Of a DNA stretch of 64,000 nucleotides, positions 10,290-20,916 are shown in pieces. The stretch's first letter is position 1. Each line of letters opens with the position of its first letter. The position numbers were made by a program, and so were the translations under genes. The DNA comes from Nannochloropsis salina CCMP1776 (taxonomy: Eukaryota; Sar; Eustigmatophyceae; Eustigmatales; Monodopsidaceae), in assembly GCA_004565275.1 (NCBI GenBank), contig SDOX01000122.1, positions 756,642-820,641 on the forward strand, written 5' to 3'. The notes under the pieces are model-generated. The model ran no database searches. It had not been told where the DNA came from and was given only the letters and a program-made list of their open reading frames with translations.

Positions 10290-12879
10290 TCATGCGTCCG
10301 CTAGCTCCATGAGCTCTAGCCAGCGGTCCTCCTTGGCCGCGATCTCCGCCTCGATCTTCTCCAATCGCGACGCCCACTCTGCGAGCTGACTGAAGCCAGC
10401 ATTGTTCTTGTGACCCTCGTCCAGCTTGCTCTGGTACTCCGCTGCCTGCTTTTGCAGGGTGCCAATGGCTTGCTCCATGCCCCCCAACTCCTTCTTCTCC
10501 TTCCCACTCAGCCGTCTGGAGGCCGCCATTTTCGCATCGCTTTGTCCTTTCCGCGTCTCCCCCGAGTTGGAGTCTTGCCATGCTGAGCCTCCTTGCGCCT
10601 TGGCTTCTTTCTCCATTTCCAGCCAGTCGCTGAAGCTGCCCTGGAAGTCCCGCACGATGCCGTCCCCCTGGAAGGCAAAGAGGTGCCCCGCCAGTCGGTC
10701 CACAAAGCGGCGGTCGTGGCTGACGAAGACCAGCACCCCCTGGTACTCCTCGAGCAGGAACTCCTCCAGCACCGCCAGCGTGGACAGGTCCAAGTCGTTG
10801 GAGGGCTCGTCCAGGATCAGGAAATTCGGACGCTGGGCCAAGACCCACATGAGCTGCAGGCGCCGCCGCTCCCCGCCGCTCAACTTCCCAACCAAGTCCT
10901 GCCAACGCGAGGTGGGGAACTGGAACCGCGTAAGCAACTGCCTGGCCAGTGCCTCGCCCGACAATTTGGGTCCCTGGATACTGATGTTCCCCTGCTCGTC
11001 CGTGCGCACCGTGCTCCCTTCCTTCGCCAGAGCATCCTCGGCTGTCTGCTTCACGTACTCCATCAGCCGCACCCCGTCCGGGAAGTCCATCCCCGCCTGC
11101 GCATAATACCCGAAGCGGACCGTCTCCCCCTGCACGACCTCGCCGCTGTCCAGGGGGAGCTCGCCCAGCAGGATGGAGAGGAAGGTGGACTTGCCCGCCC
11201 CGTTGGGGCCCACGATGCCCACGCGGTCCCCCTTGGTGAACTCGTACGTGAAGCTCGTCAGGATCTGCTTGTCTGCCTTCTGGAAACGGAAGGAGGCGTC
11301 GTCGAAGGCCAGGACGAAGGAGCCCAGCCGGGACTTAGCGGCATCCAGTGAGAGGGATTTGACCTCCTCCTTCTTGGCAGTCTTCTTGACCAGCTCGTGG
11401 TAGGCCCCCTGCCTCGACTTGCTCTTGGCCTGACGCGCTCGGGGCTGCTTTCGCATCCAGGCCAGCTCCTTCTGGAGTTTTTTCAAGTCGTTGGCGCGGG
11501 CGGACGCTTGGGAGGAGAGGCGCACCTCCTTCGCCTCCAAGAAGGACTCGTAGTTGCCGGTGTGCCGGTAGAGCGCCGCGTCCTCCAGCTCCCACACCTC
11601 GGACTGACAGACCGTCTCCAGGAAGTATCGGTCGTGCGTGACCACGATCGCAGTGACCGCTCGGTTCGCCAAGTGTGCCTCCAGCCATTCGATCGCGTCG
11701 ATGTCGAGGTGGTTGCTGGGCTCGTCGAGGAGGATCACATCCGGCTTCCGAACCAAGGCCGTGGCCAGGCCCAGGCGTTTCCGCTGCCCCCCCGACAGCG
11801 TGTCCACGTCTTTGTCTTGCAGATCGACAACATTGAGCTGCGTGAAGATTTGGTTGGCGATCGTCTCCGCCTCCCAGCCCCCCGTCACGTCCATGCGCTG
11901 AGAGGCCTCTTGGAACTTGTCGTAAGCCTCCTCGGTGCCCGTCGCCAGGGCCTCGCTCGCCTTCTGATAGGCCCAGACAGCCGCCATTGCAGGGCTCCCC
12001 GACGGTGAGAACATAACGTCCTGGGTAATGGTGGAGACGGGACAAAGGTAAAGCGGCTTGACACCAGCACCTCCTCACGCAACTCGAAGAGTCTGGCAGA
12101 ATCACCATCTTACCCCCGTACGAAGTGTCAAGAGTCGCGACCGTCAGCCCTGTATTTCCAGACTACACACCTTGACTTTTAGGCCGGGGGTGAATGTCGG
12201 CTCCTGGTCGACGTAGACAACCGTCAGGCCCTTGAGGGTCTCAATCTCCCCAGACTCGGCCTTCTCCACTCCGCCTATGCACCGAAGCAGCGTGGATTTC
12301 CCGCACCCATTGACTCCGACCAAACCAACCTTCTGGCCTTTCGCCAAAGAAAGAGACAAGTCTTTAAACTGGTACCTGGTGTGCGTTTTATGGGAGTATG
12401 AGGGTAGGCGTTGAGGCGCATTCGAAGGCCCTGCGTCGTAAGATACTTCTGTACAACATACTGAGGAGCGATCCACCGCCCAATCTTCAAAGAAAATTTG
12501 TACCAAAAAACTTTGGGCGTACAACAGTATGCAGACGTGACCGCACATGTTCCATGGGTGCCGCTTTTCGACATGGACTAATACATGCGGTCGTGTGAGT
12601 AGAGTTCGCTTGTAGTCAAGTACAAACATTCCCCTTCCCTTCCTTGAGAACAAACCTTTGTCCATCAAATGTGTTACTTAGGCCTCGTAGCCACAGCACT
12701 GTCTCAGTATTCGTCTCGTGGCCCGGGGACGCTGTTGTTGTTGACATTTGCAGAGCGACATGACGTACGCGGGGTGGCGGGATTCGACTAACGAGCGACG
12801 CACGGAAAGCCTGGGTCGTCCCCAGCGCATTCAAGACGGCCACCATCGTGATAAAAACGCGTGTAGTTAAGAACCACAT
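10290..12879 (-). CDS. Plastid ABC-F ATPase (Uup/EttA type)
   Basis: Three exons (12879-12656, 12375-12171, 12020-10290), 719 residues. ABC-F proteins have two ATPase domains and no membrane helices and act on ribosomes. Domain 1 has Walker A GVNGCGKST (about residue 95), signature LSGGQRKRL and Walker B VILLDEPSNHLD; domain 2 has GPNGAGKST (about residue 414), LSGGERRRL and FLILDEPSNDLD. A basic linker (about residues 320-365) and a C-terminal coiled coil (about 650-719) fit the Uup branch. The N-terminus is a signal peptide ending in TTQAF followed by Ser/Arg/Pro-rich sequence, so the protein should act on plastid ribosomes. Family call firm; location inferred; exact ribosomal role unknown. 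Confidence 0.88.
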
Positions 12880-13270
12880 TTTCTGTACTCGTCGCTATGT
12901 AATTAGAAGGTTGAATAATGTGAGTATAGCCGTGCACAGCCCTCAACAGCCACCCAGTAGAAGTTTAACCTCCCGGCATTGGGCCCGCATGCTCAACGCA
13001 AATAGTGTCTTTTTTTTTTTACATGCACATCGAATTTGACTTCATGACTTTAAGAGCAAAATGTGTACAATTTGGGAGAGATTTTCTGGTCGCTCCCAGT
13101 TAGCATCACTGAGTGCAGTTTCACGCTCTCTTTCCCGCCTCCGGCCCCATCTCTCACTATGTGTGCAGTGCGCCTCCCTCCCTTACCAGTCAATCTTTGG
13201 CACTGAAAAAATCGCGTCTCCTCTCCTCGCTTCACACAATGCATGCAATACTCTCTGTAGGATTGCACGT
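12880..13270. other. Intergenic
   Basis: Space between the ABC-F start and the DUF760 stop. It holds the ABC-F promoter and the DUF760 3' side, with a T10 run near 13010. No gene seen. Confidence 0.55.
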
Positions 13271-15389
13271 TCACCACCGCCTCCCTCCACCACCCCTACC
13301 CGACCTCCCTCCTCCCCGACCCCCTGGATCGCCACCACTCCTCCCCCCCCATCCCCCCCCCCCATCCCCACCCCCTCCGGGGGGCCCCGCCGGTCCTCCC
13401 CGCGGTGGACGGTCGCCTCCCCTCCCTCGGCTGCCTCTTTGCGGAGGGGGCGGAGGCGGAGGACGCCTTCCGCGCGGCCGAGTCGAGGGTGATGATGGGG
13501 ACGGAGGGCGCATGAGGGATGGCGTGGCTGGTTGGCCGTAGTTCCAGGCCCGTTCCAGCTCGCGAAGGGAGTATCCGGTCACCAGACCCCACATGATGAG
13601 CTGCGCAAGGGCGGTTGAGTCCACCTCCATGCTTTCTGGAGTAAGAAAGGGGGCAGGAAGTGAGGTCCAAGAACCCTCCAACACGCTTCGCGTCGCACGC
13701 GTAAAACGCCTCAAAACTCCGGTTTCCCCCTTGTCCCCTCTCTCTTTGCACCCGCCCGTATCATGACCTGTTTCCACGATCGGCTGCTCCTGGATCGAGA
13801 CCAGGACCCGACTCGTAAGCACCTTCATCGCCTCCACCACGTCCCGGGTCATCCCCTCGGTCAGCTCCCCCGACTGACGGGCGGAGAGGTCCGAGATGTA
13901 GGCAAGCAGGTCCCGCGCCAGCACCTGCCGCTGCTCGCCTTCCATGCGGACGAGCTCACCTTTCAAGGAAGCGGCCTCTTGGCGCAGGGCCTGCACATAG
14001 TCTTGGGCATCCACGCGCACGCGGGCTCCGTCCTGGTGGGGGCCGGGAAGGGGGGAGGGAGTCAGCAACCTTGTCGGTCGCAAGACGCGTCAGACGCGCC
14101 TTGCATGCCTTTAGAAATCCACCTAGGCTGGAGAGAGACAGTGCATCTCCTGTGTCTGGCCGGAAGATGCTCGTCCTACAAGTAAAGCCCCACAGACCCC
14201 CCCCCCCAGCACTCACACTCGTGGTCACTGTCACGGTGCCGTCCAGCCACGCATCCGTCTCCCCCTCGCCACCGAGCAAGGCCCCGCCCAGGCGCACGCT
14301 CTTGCCGTCCTCAAGGAGGTGCTTGGCCCCTTCCTCGTCCTGGCCCTCCCCTGGCACCGCTTGCTCGGAGGGCCGGTGGGACTGTTGCGGCGGCAGGGAC
14401 GGCGCCGAGGCCGCAAGCCCGGTGCCCACGATTCCCTGGACCTTGACCTCCGCGTTGAAGAGCATGTAGCCCGTTACCTGAGCCTTGTAAAGAAGGTGCG
14501 CAAATATGAGCCCCGTGCACCGGTGCGAGTCCTCGACAAGGGAGTCCCGGATCGAGCCGATGCAGCGAAGGACGGTGCGGCGGACCGCTTCCTGGACTCG
14601 GGGGGGCGCGGCCGCCTTGAAGTTGCTGATCATCTCCGTGGGGCTGAGGGTGACGAGGAGGTCCACATAGTTGTTGCCCGACATGTAGGGCATGCCGCCC
14701 GTTTGTGGAACCAGCTTCTGGCTCCTGCAGGGACGAGGAGGGGGGGAGGGCGCACACAGGGAGATTGAGGCGTCGCATCAGCGAGATAAAGGGGGAGGCG
14801 TGCGTCCCTGTCCCTCGTATGAATGAATCGTATTTCAATTGGCTCTTACCCTTCCATGAAGCCTTCCAACTTGAGCGGCCCGCTCGCATTCCCAGACTTG
14901 GTCCCCCCCGATGCCGATGGAGGCCTCAGGGACGAGGCTGGCTCTTCCTGACGTGGCTGCTGCTGCCGCCGTTGTTGATGCTGCTGCTGAAACGACTGCG
15001 ACGGTTTGGAGGGCTGGCGTCCATCGTCGTCTCCGTTTTTGCCATCGCCATTGTCCCCTGTGCGTGCGACGAAACGGGCGTTGAGCTTGCCGCTACGTTC
15101 TAGGATGCGGCTACATCTTCTGGCTCTTCCGTGCGCTTTCATTCCAACCCTGCTTACCGAAATGGAATGGAGGATCAAGCCCACTGCTTAGATTACGTGC
15201 GAATGTTTTGGTCCCACTTCCTCGCGATGGCCTCACCCCGGTCACCCCCATCGGGGGCCCGGAGGGGCAGCGGCTTGCAGCCAAGAAAGCTTGTGCCTCT
15301 GGCAGCCGCCACCAGCAACCGACCAAAGCGATGGAAAGGCCTACTGTCAGCCTTTGCCGTCGTTTGACTGGATTGGTTGAAAGCGTCAT
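13271..15389 (-). CDS. DUF760 plastid protein with Gly/Arg-rich tail
   Basis: Five exons (15389-15158, 15099-14850, 14724-14217, 14032-13768, 13635-13271), 539 residues. DUF760 proteins are plastid proteins of unknown biochemical role in plants and algae. Family-like blocks: YVDLLVTLSPTEMISNFKA and GLIFAHLLYKAQVTGYML in exon 3, DYVQALRQEAASLKGELV in exon 4 and STALAQLIMWGLVTGYSLRE in exon 5. The leader (about residues 1-35) is a signal peptide ending in EAQAF. A linker rich in Gln and Ser follows (exon 2). The last 70 residues are Gly/Arg/Pro repeats (RGG-like) over homopolymeric DNA, so their exact length is uncertain. Divergent from the ADCK1 gene by 232 bp. Confidence 0.78.
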
Positions 15390-15621
15390 GGTATCGGAGA
15401 CCCCTAAGTATGTCAACGGGAAGGATGACGGGCTTTGTCAGTATGCATGGAGAGTGGCGCGGCAAATCGACTGCCCCCACCATGGGTCATAAAACCAATC
15501 CGACTCCCCGCTCCAATTCGCGTCAGCAGAAGGTAGAGGGGTGCAGCATGAGAGGAGTCCAGGTGGGGCGCAGACAAGAGTCTGACAAATTCTAGATGGC
15601 GTGTGTAAGTGACCTCGCGAC

Positions 15622-18485
15622 ATGACATATGAAGGAGGACGACTGCCAGGGGTCGCCAATTCGCTAAGTTTCAGTACACTGACGCGGTCCGAAAAAGACC
15701 TTTTAAGTACTCCCACCACAATAAAACAGGCTGCAGGAATGCTTTCGTCGAAGGCCGGCAGACTTTTGTGGCTTGGTGCTGCCGGTGGAAGCAGCAGCAT
15801 GGTGGCTTTCGCCCTCGCAAACCACACAGCGGAAACGCCAGTGAGACTCACCATAGAAGACAAGGTAAGGACGCGCTTCACCTCACAACTCCAGGAGAAA
15901 ATGATCGATCTGTTGTAAATCTCTTCACGTTATGCATGAATGTATGGCCTTTTTGAGTAAAGTGAATAGATTACGATGATTGTCATTGGTAAGATACTTT
16001 CTGCAGAAGACTCAAGCTCGCGGTACTTCAGCCGGACCCTCTAGTATCCAATGTGGAATGGCTTTTTACGCATTTATCTCGTAAGACTTCCGCACATACA
16101 CTCAATCGTATTGCAGAATCTTTCTGACCGTCTCCGCCGCCTTCAACGCGAAATTTATGAGACGTTGCGGCTGGATTCAGTGGAGCGGGCGGGCCGCACC
16201 CTCTCTTACGGACTCCTAACAGCTGCAGACTATAAATTTTCGCTGGCAGGCTTGGAGCCAGGAACAGAAAAATACAAAGAAAAGCAATCAGAAGTCCATC
16301 TTAGAGCCGCGCAACGCATTTTATACGTGTGCCAACGGCAGGGAGGGGTGTTCGTAAAAGCGGGGCAGTACATTTCCAGCTTGGTCAAGATCCTCCCTGA
16401 CGAATTTACCGACACGCTGAGGGTGCTGCAGGACAAGAACCCGGGTGAATCTTTTGAAGACGTCTGCCGTGTTTTGGAGGTGAGGGACAGGGGTCCTCTG
16501 TCGGCGAAGTTGCGGGAGATGTATGAGAGCGAGGTTGCAGTAATGGGCAGGAAACCAGGAGATGGCACGGTTTAATACGTTAAAGCCATGATTTCATGGC
16601 ACGGCATGCCTCGACTCACCCGTTATCTCCCACTTTACCCTCTCTTCCTGCCCCTACCCGTGCCACTTACCCCTCGCTCCCGCAGGAAGACCTCGGCGTG
16701 CCCTGGCATCAGCTGTTCGCGGCCTTCTCCCCGAAGCCCATCGCCGCCGCCTCCCTCGCCCAGGTCCATCGTGCCACCACCCACGACGGCGATGAGGTAG
16801 CGGTGAAGATCCAGTACCCTCGCCTGGCCAGCCAGGTGGAGAGCGATTTCTTCACCCTGAAAGTGCTGGCGACGGTGGTGGGCGCCATGTTCAGGGACTG
16901 GGAGTACACCTGGTTGTTCCCGGAGCTGGAGGAAAGCGTGCACTTGGAGCTGGATTTCTTGCAGGAGGCGACGAACGGAGAGCGGGTGGGGCGGCTATTG
17001 GAAAGGGATGGACGCATCCACATCCCTCGCGTCCGGTGGGACCTGAGCAGCGCCCGGGTCCTGACCATGGAGTTTATCGACGGCGTCAAGGTCACGGACG
17101 TGGGGAGGCTCAAGGCGAGCGGGATCGACCCGCGGGCGGTCGGGGAGACGATCAGCAATCTCTTCTCGCTCATGGTCTTCTCGCTGGGCTTGGTCCACTG
17201 CGACCCCCACCCTGGTGGGTGACCTCGGACTTCCCCTTTCGAGCGCCGTGTCCTTGCTTTTCTGAGCCCCGCGGGCCACACCTCTGCTAAACGGGCGCTT
17301 TTCCTGCCTTTTCCTCCCATCACCTTCTCGTTCTCAGGAAACCTTTTGATTAGGCACCCTCCACCTCCCCCGTCGGCACCGAGAAGATGGGCGTGGCGCC
17401 TGCAAGGACTCCTGGGGCTGCGACCGAACTTCGAAGTGGTGCTCTTGGACCACGGACTGTACCGGCGGCTGGACGAATCCTTCCGACAGAGGTGTGTGGA
17501 GTACTAAGTGGGTTACACACCGCTACCTCGTAAGCGCTATGGTCTGACGGCACGTGAATATGCTCGACCTTACCTCCCGCCATGCCTGAATGCCTCTTTT
17601 TTGTCGCGTGCGGCATCCACGCGGGGCTTTTCCAGCATCGTTAGCACGTGCTTTTGTTACTCTTCCCGCTCATTCTTCTCCCCTCTATCCTCTAGCTACT
17701 GTAATCTGTGGAAAGCCTTCGTGACCCGCGATGCAGGGCTGGGGCGCGCTGCCACTCGCGCCATGGGACTGGACGAAGACTTCTTTGAGCTCCTTTCCAT
17801 CATTAGCGTGAATCGCACCCCGACCTCCCGAAATGGGCTGGGCGAACAGATGTCCGAGTCGGAGCGGAAGCGCATTCGAGAGAAATACCGGGATCGGAGC
17901 AAGTACGGTGCGGAGCAGCTGAAAAAGCTGATCGAATCTCTGCCCCGAGATGTCTTGTTTGTGCTGCGCTCCAATTCGCTGGTTCGGTCCTTGAACACAG
18001 AACTGGGCGCGAATGTGGGGACTCGCTTCCGTATCTTCGGCTCTTCGGCTATGACGGGCTTGAGCATGCCGGCCCCCCGCGTCCTTCCCTCCCAGGCCTA
18101 CTTCTTGGACGAGATTCGAGACTACTCCCATGTCCTTCCGGGAGGAGGGCGGGTTTTGCAGAAGCGGAAGAAGAGCGAGATGCTGAACCGGCCTGAGGCC
18201 CCCCTGAACAGTTCCACCGCCTCGGAGGCAGTCCTCTTCTCCTCTTACACCCGCCCCTCCCTCTGGAAAGAAGTTCAGCGGCAGGTGATGTTGACGGATT
18301 TGCGGTTGCGGCTGTGGCTCGTGGATGCGGCTTTTGAATGGATGACCTGGCTGCGGCGACGGATCCCCTCGAACGCGCAGGCACTGCCCGTGACGGTGGG
18401 GGGGGAGAAAATGGTGGAGAGGCAATTGCATGTGGATCTGGCAGAGGAGGGAGACAAGGAAAGTACAGGAGGGGACGCAAAGTAA
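15622..18485 (+). CDS. ADCK1/MCP2-type atypical kinase of the UbiB (ABC1) family
   Basis: Five exons (15622-15864, 16117-16479, 16686-17214, 17338-17491, 17696-18485), 692 residues. UbiB-family ATPases act on mitochondrial or plastid lipids and quinones. Marks: VFVKAGQ (the KxGQ motif, Lys about residue 162), the Ala-rich loop PIAAASLAQVH replacing a Gly-rich loop, VAVKIQYP catalytic Lys, HCDPHPGN catalytic loop, and LLDHGLY as metal-binding segment. Block order and the YCNLWKAF segment match animal ADCK1 and yeast Mcp2 rather than COQ8. The N-terminus is basic then hydrophobic, consistent with inner mitochondrial membrane anchoring; an ATG at 15739 could be the true start. The roughly 200 residues beyond the kinase core include a loop without clear relatives. 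Confidence 0.85.
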
Positions 18486-18867
18486 CGGCCTCGATTGTAA
18501 ATAAATAATGGGGGCTTAGGTGAAATGGGCCAGACGTCAAAGTATGCAGACAATTAGCCCGAGTGCGTGTGCCTGCCAGGGATAACGTGCCTCAAGGCAA
18601 TCGCAGGAAAATTTTCTTTCGTGAGTGGCACTGGACAGTGTGCACTTTTCTTTGCGTGCTAGAAATCCATTTTTAAAACATGGTCTACTCCACCGTATCG
18701 TACAGCCAGCCAATCGACTGGGCTTTCCCGCCGGTCGCTGAACTCCCCTCCTGAGCATCGCTGGACAAAAGCATCCTAATAATCTCAACACGCCCACCAC
18801 TCGAGCACTCCCAACCCGCTCGCACCGTCTGTTCGCCGATGGCGTCCCCTTACTCGTGGACGCAGCC
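18486..18867. other. Intergenic between convergent genes
   Basis: Both flanking genes end here, so it holds two 3' regions. No gene seen. Confidence 0.6.
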
Positions 18868-19893
18868 TCATATCTTGCCCCTCCAGTTCGCCCACCAGAG
18901 GCGAAGCTGAAACTCGAGATGGCTGCGTGGTAGTAGGTCCTGGTCCAGCGCGTTAAACCCGTTCTTCTGCAAAGCCTTGAGATACATGGTGGTACGGACG
19001 GCAGGTAGGAGCGCAGTGATTGTATTACGGGACAAAGGGCCGCTGGAGGACGGGGGCGGGGAGGCGAGCATCTCCCGCGCGTGCTCCATGTGAAGGTGAG
19101 CCTGCGTGGCGACCTCAAAGAACATATCCGAGAGCGCTTGCGCCGCTTCGGGGGACTCAGGTCCCCGCAGGATATCGTTCACATTTACTTTAAACTCTCG
19201 CTGGATCTCGAGGGGGACGTACAGGCTTTGGTGGGCGGCGTGGAACTTGGTGGCCCGGAGGACGGTGGCGATCCCAGTAGCCCGGCCCACGTGGCTGGCA
19301 GCGTGGTCCGCGGTGGGGTGGCGGACGTGTAAAGCCTCCAGTGTCAGGTAGAGTAGAGAGGACGCCGTGTTCTCGGCGTAGTCCTCCAGCTCCTCCATGC
19401 GCGTCGGCTGGATGTTCCCGAGGTCCCCCTCGCGGGCCTCCAGAAGCCGGTCCAGCCATCGCCGCGTCAGATTGTGGGCTTGTACTGCTTCGCACAGGGC
19501 GCGTGCTACGGGATGCGCTGGGGACTTTCCTTGGTAAATCGCGCTTATAACTTCTCTCCACCATTGCATGCGCATCTGTCCGGGAAGAGTGTTGCCCCTG
19601 GCCACGTCTTTGATTAGGGCCGTTTCGACATTGAATGCCCGCAGTGCAAAGTAGGCCCGCCGCGAGGATCTCGGGACCAGCAATCCGCATAGATAGGCGT
19701 CGAAATCATGCTGCTTGACCAGTTCCACGCAGTACTGGCCGTGATTGGCGGGGTCTGGCCCGCTTGACTTGGTCGAGAAGGCAGCAAGACGGGGTCGCGC
19801 AGGGCTGGTTATCATTAGTGATTTTAGCAAGGCGATTGGAGGATGCCGACGTACTGTGCGATTGAGACATACTGTTTGCAAGAATGGAAGCAT
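18868..19893 (-). CDS. NDUFAF6: Complex I assembly factor NDUFAF6
   Basis: Single exon, 341 residues. NDUFAF6 is a squalene/phytoene-synthase-fold protein that is thought to have lost prenyltransferase activity and helps assemble mitochondrial complex I. Diagnostic blocks: YCVELVKQHDFDAYLCGLLV, FALRAFNVETALIKD, MRMQWWREVI, NLTRRWLDRLLEARE, LEDYAENTASSLLYLTLEAL and DHAASHVGRATGIATVLRAT, which follow animal NDUFAF6 nearly block for block. The Asp-rich DxxxD motifs of true phytoene synthases are not kept. The first 45 residues are Arg/Ser/Pro-rich without acidic residues, as in a mitochondrial presequence. The gene is convergent with ADCK1. Confidence 0.9.
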   Translation of the reverse strand: MLPFLQTVCLNRTVRRHPPIALLKSLMITSPARPRLAAFSTKSSGPDPANHGQYCVELVKQHDFDAYLCGLLVPRSSRRAYFALRAFNVETALIKDVARGNTLPGQMRMQWWREVISAIYQGKSPAHPVARALCEAVQAHNLTRRWLDRLLEAREGDLGNIQPTRMEELEDYAENTASSLLYLTLEALHVRHPTADHAASHVGRATGIATVLRATKFHAAHQSLYVPLEIQREFKVNVNDILRGPESPEAAQALSDMFFEVATQAHLHMEHAREMLASPPPSSSGPLSRNTITALLPAVRTTMYLKALQKNGFNALDQDLLPRSHLEFQLRLWWANWRGKI

Positions 19894-20262
19894 CTAAACT
19901 GTCCCTAACTGGAGGAAATAAAGTGTGAAGCGAAAAATAAGTAGTCTGTTTCACGGAGGAGCATGATGAAGCAGGAACAAGTGATGTCGTATCATATGCT
20001 ATCAACCCAAAAACGCGGATACTATAAAAAATGAATTTCTGTATCTATTCACTACAAGTGCTTGCAGTGCGGACCAGTGGATGTACGTTCTTACGTGTAA
20101 AAGCCCAGCAGCGCCTGGAGACAGGAGGTCATTCTCTTCTGGAGCGGGGCAAAAATATGCCTGAGACACCGGTCCTAAAAAAAATGGTCTCATTCTCACG
20201 CATCCACAAGGGCCGCAACCTGCTCACCGTCTGCGTACCGTCGAGTTCATCCTACTCAAACG
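19894..20262. other. Intergenic
   Basis: Upstream of NDUFAF6 and downstream of a possible small gene. AT-rich near 19890-20040. No gene recognised. Confidence 0.5.
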
Positions 20263-20655
20263 CTACAAGAAGGCGGGCTCAAAGCCTTTGGGGCGTACGA
20301 AAGATGAACCACGCACGCGAGGCATCTCTCCCGTGCTACCGCCAGCGCCCGTAACGCAACTCTCACTTTCAGACGGCGACATATAAGCGAGCCGTCGCCT
20401 GATCCCCTCCCATCTCCGTTTTGACAAGGGGATCCACATCCCTGGTGTCTTAGGGACTGGGTTGCAGCAAGGCGGTCTGTTATTGGTCGACTGGAAGGAA
20501 AAGAAAGACTTACCTGCGCTGGTTGCTCCCAGAGGCGCGGGGTTTTGCACGGGCTGAGAGACCGAAGTCATCTCATTGCTCTCAGGCTTCCCATTCGTCC
20601 CCTCGACTCCCGTGATCGACGCCCTTCGTGGAGCTGCGGCATCACAGGCAGTCAT
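20263..20655 (-). CDS. Possible small protein, unrecognised
   Basis: An ATG-led frame stays open for 130 codons, and a consensus donor (GTAAGT at 20513) with an acceptor at 20442 would remove 72 bp in phase, giving 106 residues. The second half (WIPLSKRRWEGIRRRL) is basic and would suit an RNA-binding or ribosomal role, but I recognise no family. The start is 261 bp from the divergent start of the next gene, a spacing seen at other divergent pairs here. The weakness is its short length and plain composition; it may not be a gene. Confidence 0.3.
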   Translation of the reverse strand: MTACDAAAPRRASITGVEGTNGKPESNEMTSVSQPVQNPAPLGATSAGKSFFSFQSTNNRPPCCNPVPKTPGMWIPLSKRRWEGIRRRLAYMSPSESESCVTGAGGSTGEMPRVRGSSFVRPKGFEPAFL

Positions 20656-20916
20656 GTTGCACGCTTTCTGACCCGGAGGAGGAGGACGTCATATTCGATT
20701 GATACCTCCCCGTTCCCGCGCAGCACCCCATGCACTCCCTCACAGCTTTTTCTATTCACCGTCTCACAGCTCAAAACGACCAATCGAGTGGAGTTGTGTC
20801 TTCAGACTTTTTTGATCGTTGTTATCGGGACGCTCGGGTGGCGGCTTTCCGTGGTACAGTCCTAGCTCGGGAAAACCCAGGTTTTCCGCTCATCGCTTCT
20901 TGGCAGGGCAAAAGTC

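Noticed and set aside
14083-14210. Protein-like stretch inside the DUF760 region (ends ...ARLTRLATDK)
   Set aside because: Including it needs a 37-bp intron with a poor donor, or breaks phase; a 184-bp intron with consensus GTGAGT and a pyrimidine-rich acceptor joins the DUF760 blocks directly.
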